From Sphagnum compactum (taxonomy: Eukaryota; Bryophyta; Sphagnopsida; Sphagnales), in contig OZ234499.1 of NCBI GenBank assembly GCA_965153455.1, forward strand, positions 17,728,271-17,792,270: DNA of 64,000 nucleotides, given 5' to 3'. Below, piece after piece: positions 25,363 to 36,246 of the stretch. A program made the translations under genes and the position numbers. Each line of letters opens with the position of its first letter. Position 1 is the stretch's first letter. The notes below the pieces were generated by a model that was not told where the DNA came from, did not search any database, and was given only the letters and a program-made list of their open reading frames with translations.

Positions 25363-26740
25363 TTATAGTCCCAGATAATAAGTTGACTCCCTTTGCAAAG
25401 TGTCTCCAAATTTTTCTCGACCTTCAATAATGTGAATAACCAATGGATCATCGACATTTTGAACTTGTTGTGAGTTTCTCTCAACTTCTAATTCAAGAAT
25501 GTGCATCAACATCTCAATTTGAGAATCAACTTGGTTTCGTAGCAAGTTATGTAGTAAACAACAACAACTGAATACATCAGACACAAATGTCACATGTAAA
25601 TTTATCTTCCCAAGGAGCTTTCAAAATGTTTTCTTGAGTATGCCGAGGGAGTTTTCAAAAACAAACCTACCACATTTATGTTTTTTATTATACAATAGCT
25701 CCAAAATCATATGTGGTCCTGCCTCTTTAAACGGTGTCATAATCCAAGAAATCAAAAGATACCCTTTGTCCCAAGGAATAATAACATGTGAGCTTTTAGT
25801 GTGGTAAAAAAGACCATGGTATTGTGCATGTTTGTACAATGTTGACCTCCACAACACCCTGGAATCATTGACACAGCTAGGGAGACCAACAAATAGGTTA
25901 ATGAAACGTTTATTGCAATCAACTACTACTTATGCAACGATGTTATAACTGCTCATTTTATGGTAGTAGTAGTCTTTAGGAAAAGGACCCGAAGATTTAA
26001 ATATGGTGATGTGTGTTCCATTGATGGCACCTTGCACAAAAGGTAAGTCACACCAATTCTTGAAACCTGCCACCACTACTTGCATTTCATCTCCACATGA
26101 CCAGGGTATGAAAATTCTAAACATTTTGTTGATTATGAAAACAACCTCATGAAGCACAAGAGACATTGTTGATTACCCATGGCAAATAGTTCAGAACATA
26201 TGAAAAAAATTCACACCCTGTGCTAGTTTGTATATAGCACACGCCACTCTGATTTCCACAGGAGTTGATTTCTTATACAATGTGTTTGCTTCGTGATTAA
26301 AGGCTTCAATTGATTGGCAATGTAGAACAATATAACCTTGGTCATCCTAAAATTCTCAACTCAACATGCATAATCATATTCAATAAACAAAAACCTTGAG
26401 AACCAGGTGGTGGATATGGGTTTCACCCACTGGCCTAAGTCTTTGGACAAGTTTATTCATCACAATGGAAATGCGATAATTGTGTAGAATTGCAACAACA
26501 AAATCTGAGTTGTTAATGGTTTCTTCACCAACCATATCCAAATTTATAGACGACTCCATGGGTTTAATAATAATCTCTTGCAAAATCTTTAACAAGAATG
26601 AAACACGACCAATTACAAAAATAGTTTCAAGTTGCATCTCATCCATTGCAAGTTGGTGAGAGGAAGAAAACAAAGATGAAAGAAGAGTGTTGAGAGGAAC
26701 TTGTGAGGAAACAATGATAGAATAGAATGTTGTGCAAAAC
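25363..26740 (-). pseudogene. Harbinger-like DDE transposase (HARBI1 type), broken
   Basis: Reading from 26740 downward gives an N-terminal region ending RLRPVGETHIH, then VRVACAIYKLAQGV-like wording near 26230 and the DDE core at 26166-25621. The first catalytic block reads QGAINGTHITIF, where the family has GAIDGTH, so the first Asp is Asn. The second Asp is kept (LPSCVNDSRVLW) and the third acid is kept (FVFENSLGILKK). In-frame stops at 25930-25932 and 25621-25623, plus stops near 26180-26200, break the gene. The tail continues to 25363 with the family-like CCLLHNLLRN. The enzyme would cut and paste DNA with TTA/TAA target duplications; this copy is dead both by stops and by the catalytic change. 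Confidence 0.8.
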
Positions 26741-27580
26741 AAAGGTCACACATCTACAAAACAAGTCAACGTAGAGGAAGGTTGAGAGGAGCTTGTGAAA
26801 AACTGCGATGGAGCAAAACACTACGCAAAACCAAAACTACAGAACAAGTTGACACATGTGCAAAAAGAAGTTAATGAAAAAGCGAAGTGAAGCTTTGCAA
26901 AAAAGGCGATGCCACAAACTAAAACATTGATGTTATATGGACATTTGATGTGAATGCATTCGCTTGAACAAGGTGCAGCTACATTTTCCATGATGAAACA
27001 TTGAATGTGGTGTGAATCTAAAGCAACGTTGCGAGTGTGATAAAGGTAAGAGTCATCATCAAACTGCAACAACCCTATTTTCTAAACATTAACCTTAATG
27101 TTATCCTGATTTAACATTTGATGCCTAAAAGCAGGTGTGAATTGACCTTAAGATTATTAGCATAACCAACACACTAGAACTAGTTGCTTGGACATAATTC
27201 ATTAGACGAAAACATTAAACTTATCTATTATGGAATGCAAATGATGTTGAATTATGAAATTCAAGTAACTAACAACTAGGAATGTGCAAAAAGACATTAA
27301 TAAAATGTTAGGAGATAACAAGATACATTATATATGTTTCAAAAACTCTTGTCTAATGTTGTGTGCTACCACATCAACAAGATGTTCACTAAAAATGGTT
27401 ATAAGAAGGACAAATTTAGAAAATTTACTAAGAAATACAAAGGAATGACCTAATTTCACACCATGTGAAATCATGGAATAACTAATATATGAGATTTTAC
27501 CTTTACTAGATGAGGAAAGGGATGAGCCCTAGGATAAATATGTAGAGAAATGGTTGTACATTGCTAGTCTCCAGCAACTA

Positions 27581-27890
27581 ATGAGGCTTAAAAACAAGCC
27601 AAAAACCTAATGAGAAAAAAAAAATTCATCCAAAAGATTTGGGATGAGAAGAGGTCTTATGTTAAAAGCTGACTAGATAGATTAATGAGGTTTTAGAAGG
27701 AGCCCAAAATGTAATGAGAAAAACAGATTCATCCAAAGGACTTTGGATGAGAAGTCTTGCAATAAAAGGCTACTAGATAGTTAATGAGACTTTTAGAAAG
27801 AGCCCAAAACCTAATGAAAAAAAGAGACTCATCCAAAGGACTTTTTGGTGGATGAGAAGTGTCAAAAAAAACACAACTAGACCTAATGAT
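27581..27890. repeat. Three-unit tandem repeat, about 100 bp
   Basis: Units starting near 27581, 27684 and 27783 each run AATGAGG..TTAGAAG, CCAAAACCTAATGAGAAAA, then ATTCATCCAAAGGACTTTGG and GATGAGAAG. The periods are about 103 and 99 bp. They are non-coding as far as I can see. Confidence 0.75.
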
Positions 27891-28140
27891 GTAATGAATG
27901 CAAAGTTTTTTTTTTTCGACAAAAGGATTGCAAAATTTTTGTTTTCCTAGTGTAAATTCGACTATTTGGCTAATTTTTTGGAAAATTTCTCCTAATTTTC
28001 AATATAAAAAAATTGGAAAGTAAGAAAAAAAGAAACCCTGAACTATGCAGGATGAAGAAGGAGTTGAAGGGATAAATATCTTAAATAAGTAGGGTTCTGA
28101 AATTCTGTAATTATAAGAAAAAGATGCAGAAGTTTTGTGA

Positions 28141-28158
28141 AACCCTAACCCTAAAATT
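28141..28158 (+). promoter_or_regulatory. Telo-box pair upstream of FAM32A
   Basis: Two overlapping AACCCTAA motifs lie about 230-250 bp before the start codon. Telo-boxes are established promoter elements of plant translation and RNA-processing genes; function here is inferred from position. Confidence 0.45.
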
Positions 28159-28388
28159 TTAAGGTCTTTTTTTGGGACTCGCAAAGTTGCGTGTAGTCAT
28201 TGTTTTCCCTTTTTGGGCTCGGTGCGCATTGGACAATAACGAGGGTTTGTCCGTGAGAAAGAGAGAGAGCGAGAGAGAAAACGAACGAGTAGGATGAGAG
28301 AAAGAGAGAACGAATGAGAAGAAGGGAGATGGAGGTTTTGTAGTAGCATTTGCTGATTTTATGTTTGCTGCTGGTGTTAACTCTCAAC

Positions 28389-28805
28389 ATGTCGTACTCC
28401 AACGTGGTGCCAGGCAAGTTGCAGTTAAAGGGGAAGGCGTTGGATGTGAAAGGCGGGCTGAAGAAGAAGAAGAAACGTAAACGAGAATCGCTACAGCAGC
28501 AGCAGCTGATGTTATTGAAAGCAGGACAGGAAGGCAACGCGGAGGGAGCTTCGCACGGCAGGCGGGAAGAAGAAGAAGAAGAAGAAGAAGAAGAAGAGCA
28601 GGAAGTTGAGAGGCAAAAGGTGGTGGCTGTGGAGGACCACCGAACGCCAGCTGAAAAGAAGTATCACGAGCAGAAAGAGAAGCTGGAGACTCGGCGCCTG
28701 GCCAAAGTGGCGAGCAAATCTCATCGTCAGAGAGTTGAAGAATTCAACCAATACTTGGCAAATCTTAGTGAGCATTATGACATCCCGAAAGTTGGCCCCG
28801 GCTAA
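28389..28805 (+). CDS. FAM32A: FAM32A-like protein, single exon
   Basis: A 138-residue intronless gene. FAM32A homologues are small nuclear proteins; human FAM32A was seen in the catalytic spliceosome near the exon-exon junction. The N-terminus [27 protein letters not shown] and the C-terminus [27 protein letters not shown] carry the family's two conserved ends, including the invariant GPG terminus. (Both phrases are read here in pieces: [13 protein letters not shown] and [20 protein letters not shown].) Between them is a Glu run encoded by a GAA/GAG microsatellite at about 28567-28601. The start chosen is ATG 28389, because an in-frame ATG at 28350 would add 13 hydrophobic residues absent from the family. 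It converges with DNAAF1 about 2.1 kb downstream. Confidence 0.93.
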   Translation: MSYSNVVPGKLQLKGKALDVKGGLKKKKKRKRESLQQQQLMLLKAGQEGNAEGASHGRREEEEEEEEEEEQEVERQKVVAVEDHRTPAEKKYHEQKEKLETRRLAKVASKSHRQRVEEFNQYLANLSEHYDIPKVGPG

Positions 28806-30937
28806 ATCTTGACAGGTTTGCTCCTTTCAAAGAATCCCTTAATGAAGCTTTTTGCAGAATATTCTTGTTGCCATCACCTAAGACAACTTTGCACTTATCG
28901 GACTGGCGACTGGACAAATGAGAATGAGTCTTATGTCCAAGAGCCATATTATGTCTCTGATCTCGCAGAATTGAGCTCCTGTATGATGACATTACATTAG
29001 TTGTAATGTCAGTTCTTGAGCTTTCAGAGCATTCTTGAGCAACCTGTGACTAATGTATCCTAGCATGGGTGTATTCAACATGAGACTATGGAATAAGGCT
29101 GTATCATTATTGTGATGGCAAGAAGGAAACAGAAAGCAGTTGCATGCATCGATCTCTGAAGGAGTATCCAAAGAGCAATGTGCAGTTTCTTTAGTGATCT
29201 TGCTTGTGCTGTTAATAGGATTGTGATTAGACTGGTGGAAAAAGACATGTGACAGATTCTTGGCAATGGGGGTTTAAGAATTCTAGTGAGATGCAAATGT
29301 GCATTGGAAGTGGATTCTTATTTCACTATTTGATCTAGTTTATGTTTCCTGTTGGGTTTGGATTCTCTGATACAGGGACCATTCCAGAGAGACAATATGA
29401 GCTGGAGAGAGAAATTGACATGATGATTAACCTGACACCTATTGAAGTACAAGAAGAGGTGTGTTACATTTGCCTCTGTGAGCTTATGATTGCATTCACG
29501 AGATTGATTTCCTTGCTCCTCCATTTTGAATCAAGGCAATAAGTACTATGTGAATGTTTGGTATGACAAAACTGTAATGGAAAGACTAACCAAGCATCCC
29601 TGTCAGTAAGACACATGCACAATGAGAGGCAGCTTGTTTCAGAGATGAACCTTGATTAGTTGACCATCTGTTCTTACAACTACATTTTTGTTCTCCTACA
29701 TGTAGTAGCTAGCAAGCAAGCAAGCTGAAGTATATTAGTCTTCACTTTAAGAATGTGGCACTACTGTATGGTTTACATGTCCATTTTCTTCCTTCATGTC
29801 ATGGCTTGAACTGTCATGATTCCGAGTAGCTTGTCATAGTCTTCCATGGTGGAAAGCGTTGGTGCCACTTTCCAATCTGCCAAGCTTTCTGGTCACTGAA
29901 ATGTCAGAGCATTGTTGCTCATACATAACCTTGAAAGCAGGAACTGAATCTGCCTAGTCCAATGTGGAGTAAATTTGGTCTTCGCCTTCTCATAGGTTTT
30001 GTTGAGCCAGCCAGCAATCATGGCTGAGTATTCCTGTTATGACTGATCTTATGACAGAAACTCAGCACATTGGTTATCCACCTTGTGCTGGGGGCTGATG
30101 AAATCAGTGGGGATGTTATGATAGTTGGTCAATACCAGACCATGTTGCAGCTTGAATGAAGATACTATTGATTTTTTCTTAAAATTCTATGTCTCTTGAG
30201 TGCTAGCCAACATTGTTAATTAAATGATATAGACCTCCAGTTCTTGTCGTTGTGGTTGTTTTTAGTAACTGATATGATTTAACCAAAGATTGGATTTTTT
30301 GGTCACTTAATTTGGTGCAAGTGCTAAGAATTAAATGTTCATCACACATGTACCATAAGACAAGTTAAACAACATATCTAATCGTCCAAATGTTGTCTTG
30401 TCAAAACAAGCAATGCTAGTGCCCATTGCCCTCTTTGATTACTTGAGGATTTAATCAATTATTATTTCTAGCAAAGTTTATTTGTGGTTGATAGTTTCTC
30501 ATTTATTTTGTTCAGTTTCATGTTTACAAAGTTAAGAAGTAAATGTTACCACCATTATCAATAGTTCGAACATGATGATGGTGAAGTTTAGCCAACTTGT
30601 AGGATAAGTTAGTTTTATTTGGGAAGTAAATATTTGGTTGGTCAACAAATCCAAGGCTTGCCATTTTTCAATTCTGAGATTGATGGTGGTTGTCATAAGC
30701 TTCAAAATTTGGAGAAAAGAACTAGTCATGAACATTAGCACTCAAAAGGATGAAGATAATTGTTCTTGTGTCACATCATAGTTTCATTTTCTTTTGCAAG
30801 AATCTCATCACATACATAAAATTGTTGCCACTCAACACTTCTCAATGCATAACATGGTCATGAAACACAACTCCAATCTCTGGACATCTGACATTCTTTA
30901 GTCCAACATTCATTAGTGCATAACAAGGAGACATGGG
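28806..30937. other. Intergenic DNA between FAM32A and DNAAF1 (convergent 3' ends)
   Basis: This region probably contains both 3' untranslated regions. A possible orphan exon at 29388-29459 is listed separately. Near 30050-30130 lies a diverged copy of a dispersed phrase (CAGAAACTCAGCA, then GCTGATGAAATCAGTGG) also present in GSA intron 1. No other gene was recognised. Confidence 0.45.
29388..29459 (+). other. Possible unassigned exon
   Basis: A short open stretch is bounded by a good acceptor (TCTGATACAG) and a donor (GAAGAG|GTGTGT). It reads TIPERQYELEREIDMMINLT and then PIEVQEE, a charged, helix-like segment unlike the surrounding low-complexity translations. I do not recognise the family and found no partner exons. 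It may be chance. Confidence 0.25.
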
Positions 30938-33900
30938 TCATTCAGTGTCAAATGACAAACACCTACTGAGAAAACATATGTCAGATGCCATTTTTCCTTC
31001 ACAAAACTCTTCTTCTTCACCTTGAATGTTGCCATTAGAGGTAGGATCTAAAATGTGATATTTGTGAAGATCAAGATGAGGCAAATCTGTGGATCTGGCA
31101 GGCTTGGAATCAGGTGTGCACTCACCTTCTGCTGTTAATCCAGATTCATCTCGATCTCCATTTTTGAGATGAGGTAGTGACACTCCTTCACACTTGGGTT
31201 GATCTTCAGTATCAAGCTCAAAAACAGGATTCAATTGAGTCTGGGTGAGTTCAAACTCCAGATCTGGTGATTTCTGGACTTTTGGATCAAACTCAAAAAC
31301 TGGGTTAATCTGATAAACAGCTTCTGGAGTAATAGAACTCAATGGAAACAGAGAGTTCCTTTGAGCATCTGACTCCCTCAAAGATTGAGGTTCATGTGAA
31401 GGTGCAGCAGCTTCAGGTTGTCCTTCGAATTGATGGCCAGGCTTGTTAGAAATGTGAAGATCTGTGCTTGTTGGAGGTAAGGATTCCCACTTTTGTAAGA
31501 CAACAATATTTTGTTGTGAGAAAAGTTCCACATTTATCCCAGCTGGATTCTCAGATCTGGTATGTTGGACAAGCTCTTGCTTGAGAATATCTCTAGAGTT
31601 ATGGTCAGGCTCATTGGCAGGAGTGATCTGGGTTTGATGCTTCAATGAAAACTGGAGTTGAAGAGACTGATCACATGTAACCTCATGATCTGCTCCAAAG
31701 TTCACAAAAAGATCCATCTGACTCTGGAGGTCAGGTTTGTTTTGTGCATCGAACTTGGAATCAACCTTGATCTCAACTTGAAGCTTGGGTTTGGAGGTTG
31801 GCTCCTGTGCAGAATTGTGATCCTCTTCCCACACTAGAAGAGGAGTTGTCTGGGCATTACATGGAGGTGAAACCACATCTGAGTCATGTCCTCTCTCAGG
31901 ACTAGTATCAGAAACAGCTTGAAATTTGCAACAAGTGGATGAACCAGGCTCAGTTTCAAGTGCAGCTCCACATTGAAGTGTGACAGCATCAGCCAGGATT
32001 TGGTTCTCAATGTGAACCTCCCTTTCAGGTCTAACTTCAACAAGGAGTTGTTCCTCATTCTGAAAATCACATTGAAACCTAGAGAGTTTGCTGAAAGTGT
32101 GGAACTTAGATTGGACTTGGAGTTGCTTTGAATTGACTTCAATTCTAGAAATTGCAGGTTCATTGTGAGGGTCAACTTCACAATTGCCAGTACATTCACT
32201 CTCAGATTGAGAATCAGGCTCAAGCTCATAAAGACCACATTGAGATGCATGATGTTCATGTTCTATTTGGACATGAAGATCACCTACTGGTTGAACTTGA
32301 GGTTGGTGACTACATACTGGTAGTCCAATGCCAGAATTGGTTTCAAACTCTGATGCAAGAACATTCTCAGATTCAGGATTTGGTTGAGGAGAGGGCGGAC
32401 ATGGGCTACCAGGTTGAACTTGGAAATCAACTTCCATTGCGTCTTTGGACTGAAGATGGTGACAATTGGACCTTGACAAATGACCATCCAATTGCAGCTG
32501 AAGATTTGCAACTTTCCACTCATGTGTTGGGTTAACTTCTTCTCTTTCAACATCTGGTGTTGCAGTTTCAGGTTGACATGTAAGCTTACATTCAAGCTTA
32601 TCCTGAATCTTATGATTGGGTTCAACAAAGTCCTTGGTTCCATCCTCAAAGATTGAAACAGGATTGAGTTTTGAGATTTCCTCAGGTTTTAGTCCAGGGT
32701 TCAACAAAGGTAGTGAAGGTTGTATGTCAGGTACGGGGTCAGGATAGAACTCATCATCAACAAACTGCAGCAAAGGAATCTCAATTGATTGCATGCGCTT
32801 CTCGGCATTTTGGTCTCGCAGTTTTCTCATTGCTGCACCCACTTTTCAAGTCATGTCATCAGCAAAGACATATTAAGCTAGTTGTTTGAATACCCAGGAC
32901 ATGCATCAGCTTCCTCTATGCACACAGCTCATCATTGGGTGCTAGAAAGGAAGTTGCAAGTTATTTTCTTTGGAGATGAACAGGAGGATTGCTGCATGAG
33001 GAAGTCTTGTTTATTATCTTCAAGGTTTCTCTCTCTCTCTCTCTCTCTCCCTCTGTCTCTCTGATACATGCCAAAAGATGAAAAACTGCTGAGCAGATTG
33101 TTGACCATGGAATTGGAGCATTTCAGTTTTTTCTCGAATGTCTTTCACATGGTCACGCTCTTCTGATTCAGCTTCAGTTCCACCTCTTGCCCTGCATTGC
33201 ATTTGGTGAGTTTGTCAGCTCATTATGCTGCTATTCTTGTATTTGTGGAAAATTCTATGGAAAAAGCTATGGCAAATAGACAGGGATCACATGTTCATCA
33301 TTCTTAAAAGTTCACTGTTGAAACAACTGACCAGGCCTCTGCGCAGAGACGCTCATCCCAGAAGACTGGCTTTTGATCCAAGTGATTGAGCTGTGGGGCA
33401 GATGAAATGATTGTCTGCCAGCCGCCCCTACCATTTCCCCAATTCTCAGCATCTGAGAGTTCATTGCAATGCAATCATGTATCCCATTCTTTCTTGTTGA
33501 ATCAAAATCTGAAGCATGAAATAATTCCAACAAAGAAATTCTTTCTTCTTCAGATTTTGATTCCAAGAAGAGAAAATCAAAACATAGCTCTAGATAATCT
33601 AGGGGAGTTGCTGCTGTTGTAACTCCTTAGGCTATCATATCTTCCTCCTGTGCAATGTGTGTGGAATGTGGTGCATGGAAGGGGGTGCAATGGAGGCACC
33701 TTGCGATAGAAAGGGATAGTTGAAACACAGGGGTTGCCTGAAAGGTACAAACATGCAAGCACAGGTAATGCTTTCACCACCTTTAGCACCCCATCTCCAT
33801 CCTCTAGCTTGTTTTTTGACAGATCCAGAACACTGCTTCTCCCTCCACCATGATGATGAAACTCCCTCATAACCCACAATGCAAGCTCCGTGTCGAAGAC

Positions 33901-35446
33901 ACAGATGCTGGACAGCTGTTTCAAGAGTGGAAACATACACCCACAATGCAATCTCCATGTGGAAGACACAAATTCCAGCTGTTCCAAAAGTGGAAAGATG
34001 CACAAAAGCATTCAGAAGCAGGTAATCAAATGAAATGAGAGAGGGTGGAAAGGAGGTGCAGGGTTACATAATGCTTGGGCACTGCATGAGATGAACGATG
34101 GAATCAAGGGATCGCAGGTAATTGCTTGCAACATTCAATATTGTCAAAAACCGACAGCATGAGAGTTTCTCCAACTTGGTCAGCATATTCTCACTGTACA
34201 CAACACACACACACATACATCTTTCACCCACTGGCACATGTTGTTTGCAAAGTTCTCTCTCTTCTTTAATGGAAAAATGGATCTCTCTTTCTTCCCTCCT
34301 AACTCTCAGGGAGCTGCCTCTTACAGGCAGAGCTCCAGGTACACACCACAGTTCAGGTTGCGGACAATGGTATACAAAAACATTGATGGTCTCCAAACTC
34401 TTCATGAGAATTTGCACTGTGTGTAATTAGGGTTTTCTAGGAGACTCTTCCTTTGTCCCTAGATGTGATGCAAGATAGCTTGGGATTCCATTCCATCAGA
34501 CTGCTTGTGCATGTTCCATTTGTTACTGGGAATGGCAATTCAATACAGAGGGGAAAAAAAACCTGAGATCGAGTGTATCAAGGTCTTTCAGAGGCTCCAA
34601 GTGTTCTATGCATCGCAGACAATTCTTTTGCAGATACCTGAGCACCTCCTCCACATGAAATGAATTGCAACAAATAACAAGTTAGAAACTTCTTCTTCCA
34701 TATTGCAAGTACCCAATTTAGATCTGTTGTATCAAGAAAATGGGTGGGGACAGAGTGCCCTTGACATGAAACCAGAGTCAAGAGAATGCATAGAAAGCTT
34801 GGAGCCAGTAGAGGGTGAGAAAGGAAGGTTGCTTGGAGATGATCAGGAGAGTGCAAAAGCAAGAAAAGAGGGGCTTACAGGCAACGAAGATGAGTCAAAA
34901 GCTTCAATCCAGACAAGCTCTCAATGCAATTGTTCTCCAAATACAGAGACTTCACCTCCTGCACCGACAACATAACAACAACATTCTGGCACATCAGAAA
35001 GGAGTGTCCTTTTGTTGAAGAAGAATCTCCTCAGAAAAACCTACAATGGATCCACACTTTCTTTCCTTTTTCCTTTATAGAACAACAACAACCAGCAGAT
35101 TGTGGAAGCAGATTATTGTGCACAACATGACCAATTCTTCTTGTTCTTATGTACATCTCTCTCTGCAAGATCAAGCAAGCAAGCAGAAGAAGAAGAAGAA
35201 GCTGCTGCTGCCATTAGATATGGCCAAAACTTCAGCAAACTTTTGTGCAGCAAAATGTGGAGAAGAGACAGAGACAGAGAGAGGATTGCCAGAAACGCCA
35301 TTGCTTACAATATATTCCTCCAGATTCTCGATGACGCTGAATCCCTGGTTGTGAAGGTAGAGCCGATCATTCAATGCGGGAGTCTGATACAATTTGTTTT
35401 GTTTGCATTGTTTGCGTATCCATTCCTTGGTCATCACCAATGCCAT
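30938..35446 (-). CDS. DNAAF1: Dynein axonemal assembly factor 1 (LRRC50/ODA7), 8 exons
   Basis: Exons in transcript order: 35446-35309, 34958-34879, 34637-34563, 34193-34068, 33832-33700, 33414-33332, 33191-33106, 32832-30938. All introns are GT-AG with matching phases, giving 871 residues. DNAAF1 acts in the cytoplasm with chaperones to preassemble dynein arms for motile cilia. The N-terminus [16 protein letters not shown] is a family signature. Leucine-rich repeats follow to about residue 165 ([70 protein letters not shown]), then the LRR cap ([22 protein letters not shown], split here by an intron after YRK). Exon 8 encodes 630 residues of Gln/Glu/Pro-rich tail with repeats such as NPVFEFD/NPVFELD. 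Codons 1 and 5 are both ATG (MALVMTKEW); a GAA run directly precedes the first. The gene implies flagellated sperm. Confidence 0.92.
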
Positions 35447-36246
35447 CTTCTTCTTCTTCTTCTTCCACCTTAACGCTGCTGTGTGTGCAGCAGCAGCAGC
35501 AATTCTTCCTAGAAGTAGCGGTGCCGGTGCTGCTGGTCCTGATCCTGCTGCTAATTACAACACAAGAAGCAGCAGCAGCAGCAGCAGCAGCAACAGAGGA
35601 GTGTGAAATCACCGGAAGCAATCACAGGAGAGAGAAATCGGACAACGATGATGAGAGGAGGTTTAGGGCAAAAGAAGAGGAGAGAGAGAAGAGACAGTTG
35701 GAGTGCAGTTGGTGCCGTTTGTGGATGACACAAAGAAAGAAAAGACTCCAAAGAGGAAGATCCTCTGTCTTCTATCTCTCTCTGTCCCTCGCTCATCGCA
35801 TCGCGGGAGGGTCGATCTTCTGCTGGACTCTGTTCCTGTCTGTCTGCGTTGAACGAGTGTTTCTTTTGCTGCATCGGCTGGTTTTTCCGCGGATCTGGTT
35901 TCATGTAACTCTCGTTCTTCTTTGCAGTTGAAGGATGCAGCAGAGAAGGTTGGTCGCGAAACCCTAGACCTGCTGTTGCTGCTGCGGAGAGGGCTTCTTC
36001 TTCTTCTTCTTCTTCTGTCTACCTTTCGATTGCTGCAGTATCGAAGCACTGTTGCAGGCACTCGGAGGGAAATCTTTTTTTCTTTTGTGATGATGACAAA
36101 GTTGTTATGTTTTAGCAGAAATCGAAGTGTGTGTTTCCTTACTTCTGATTCTTCTTTGCAAACTTGGAAACATCTGCAATAATGCACTTAACAAATGAGT
36201 GAGGGTGCGAGAGAGACAACAGCAGGTGTATACTACGAACAATGTT
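35447..36246. promoter_or_regulatory. DNAAF1 upstream region with trinucleotide runs
   Basis: Runs of CTT, CAG/AGC and TTC lie at about 35447-35466, 35485-35505, 35566-35592 and 35996-36018. Read on the minus strand, the first is a GAA run that ends at the DNAAF1 start codon. A GAAACCCTAG box lies near 35957. Long frames on both strands here come from the repeats and match no family. Confidence 0.45.

Larger units (their letters stand above)
23853..26740. mobile_element. Decayed PIF/Harbinger element with two genes
   Basis: The two hallmark genes of PIF/Harbinger transposons lie close together and convergent: a trihelix/Myb-like DNA-binding protein on the plus strand (23853-24330) and a DDE transposase on the minus strand (25363-26740). 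Both are broken. I could not identify terminal inverted repeats or a 3-bp TTA/TAA duplication with confidence, so the limits given are those of the coding remnants only. Confidence 0.75.
26741..28388. other. Intergenic DNA upstream of FAM32A
   Basis: AT-rich DNA with a tandem repeat at 27581-27890 (listed separately) and no recognised gene. Close to FAM32A, at 28141-28158, there is a double telomere-type AAACCCTAACCCTAAAA. GA-rich sequence at about 28255-28310 makes up the probable 5' leader. Confidence 0.5.

Noticed and set aside
28350-28388. An earlier in-frame ATG for FAM32A adding 13 residues.
   Set aside because: The extra residues are hydrophobic and absent from the family; the second ATG gives the usual N-terminus.
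34325-34420. A possible extra leucine-rich-repeat exon in DNAAF1 (reads like [10 protein letters not shown] after a one-base shift).
   Set aside because: It needs a frameshift and has no usable donor. Joining 34563 directly to 34193 gives [14 protein letters not shown] in frame, which fits the family repeat spacing.
35374-35931. A 185-codon plus-strand frame upstream of DNAAF1.
   Set aside because: It is generated by CTT, CAG and AGC runs and overlaps DNAAF1 exon 1 on the other strand.
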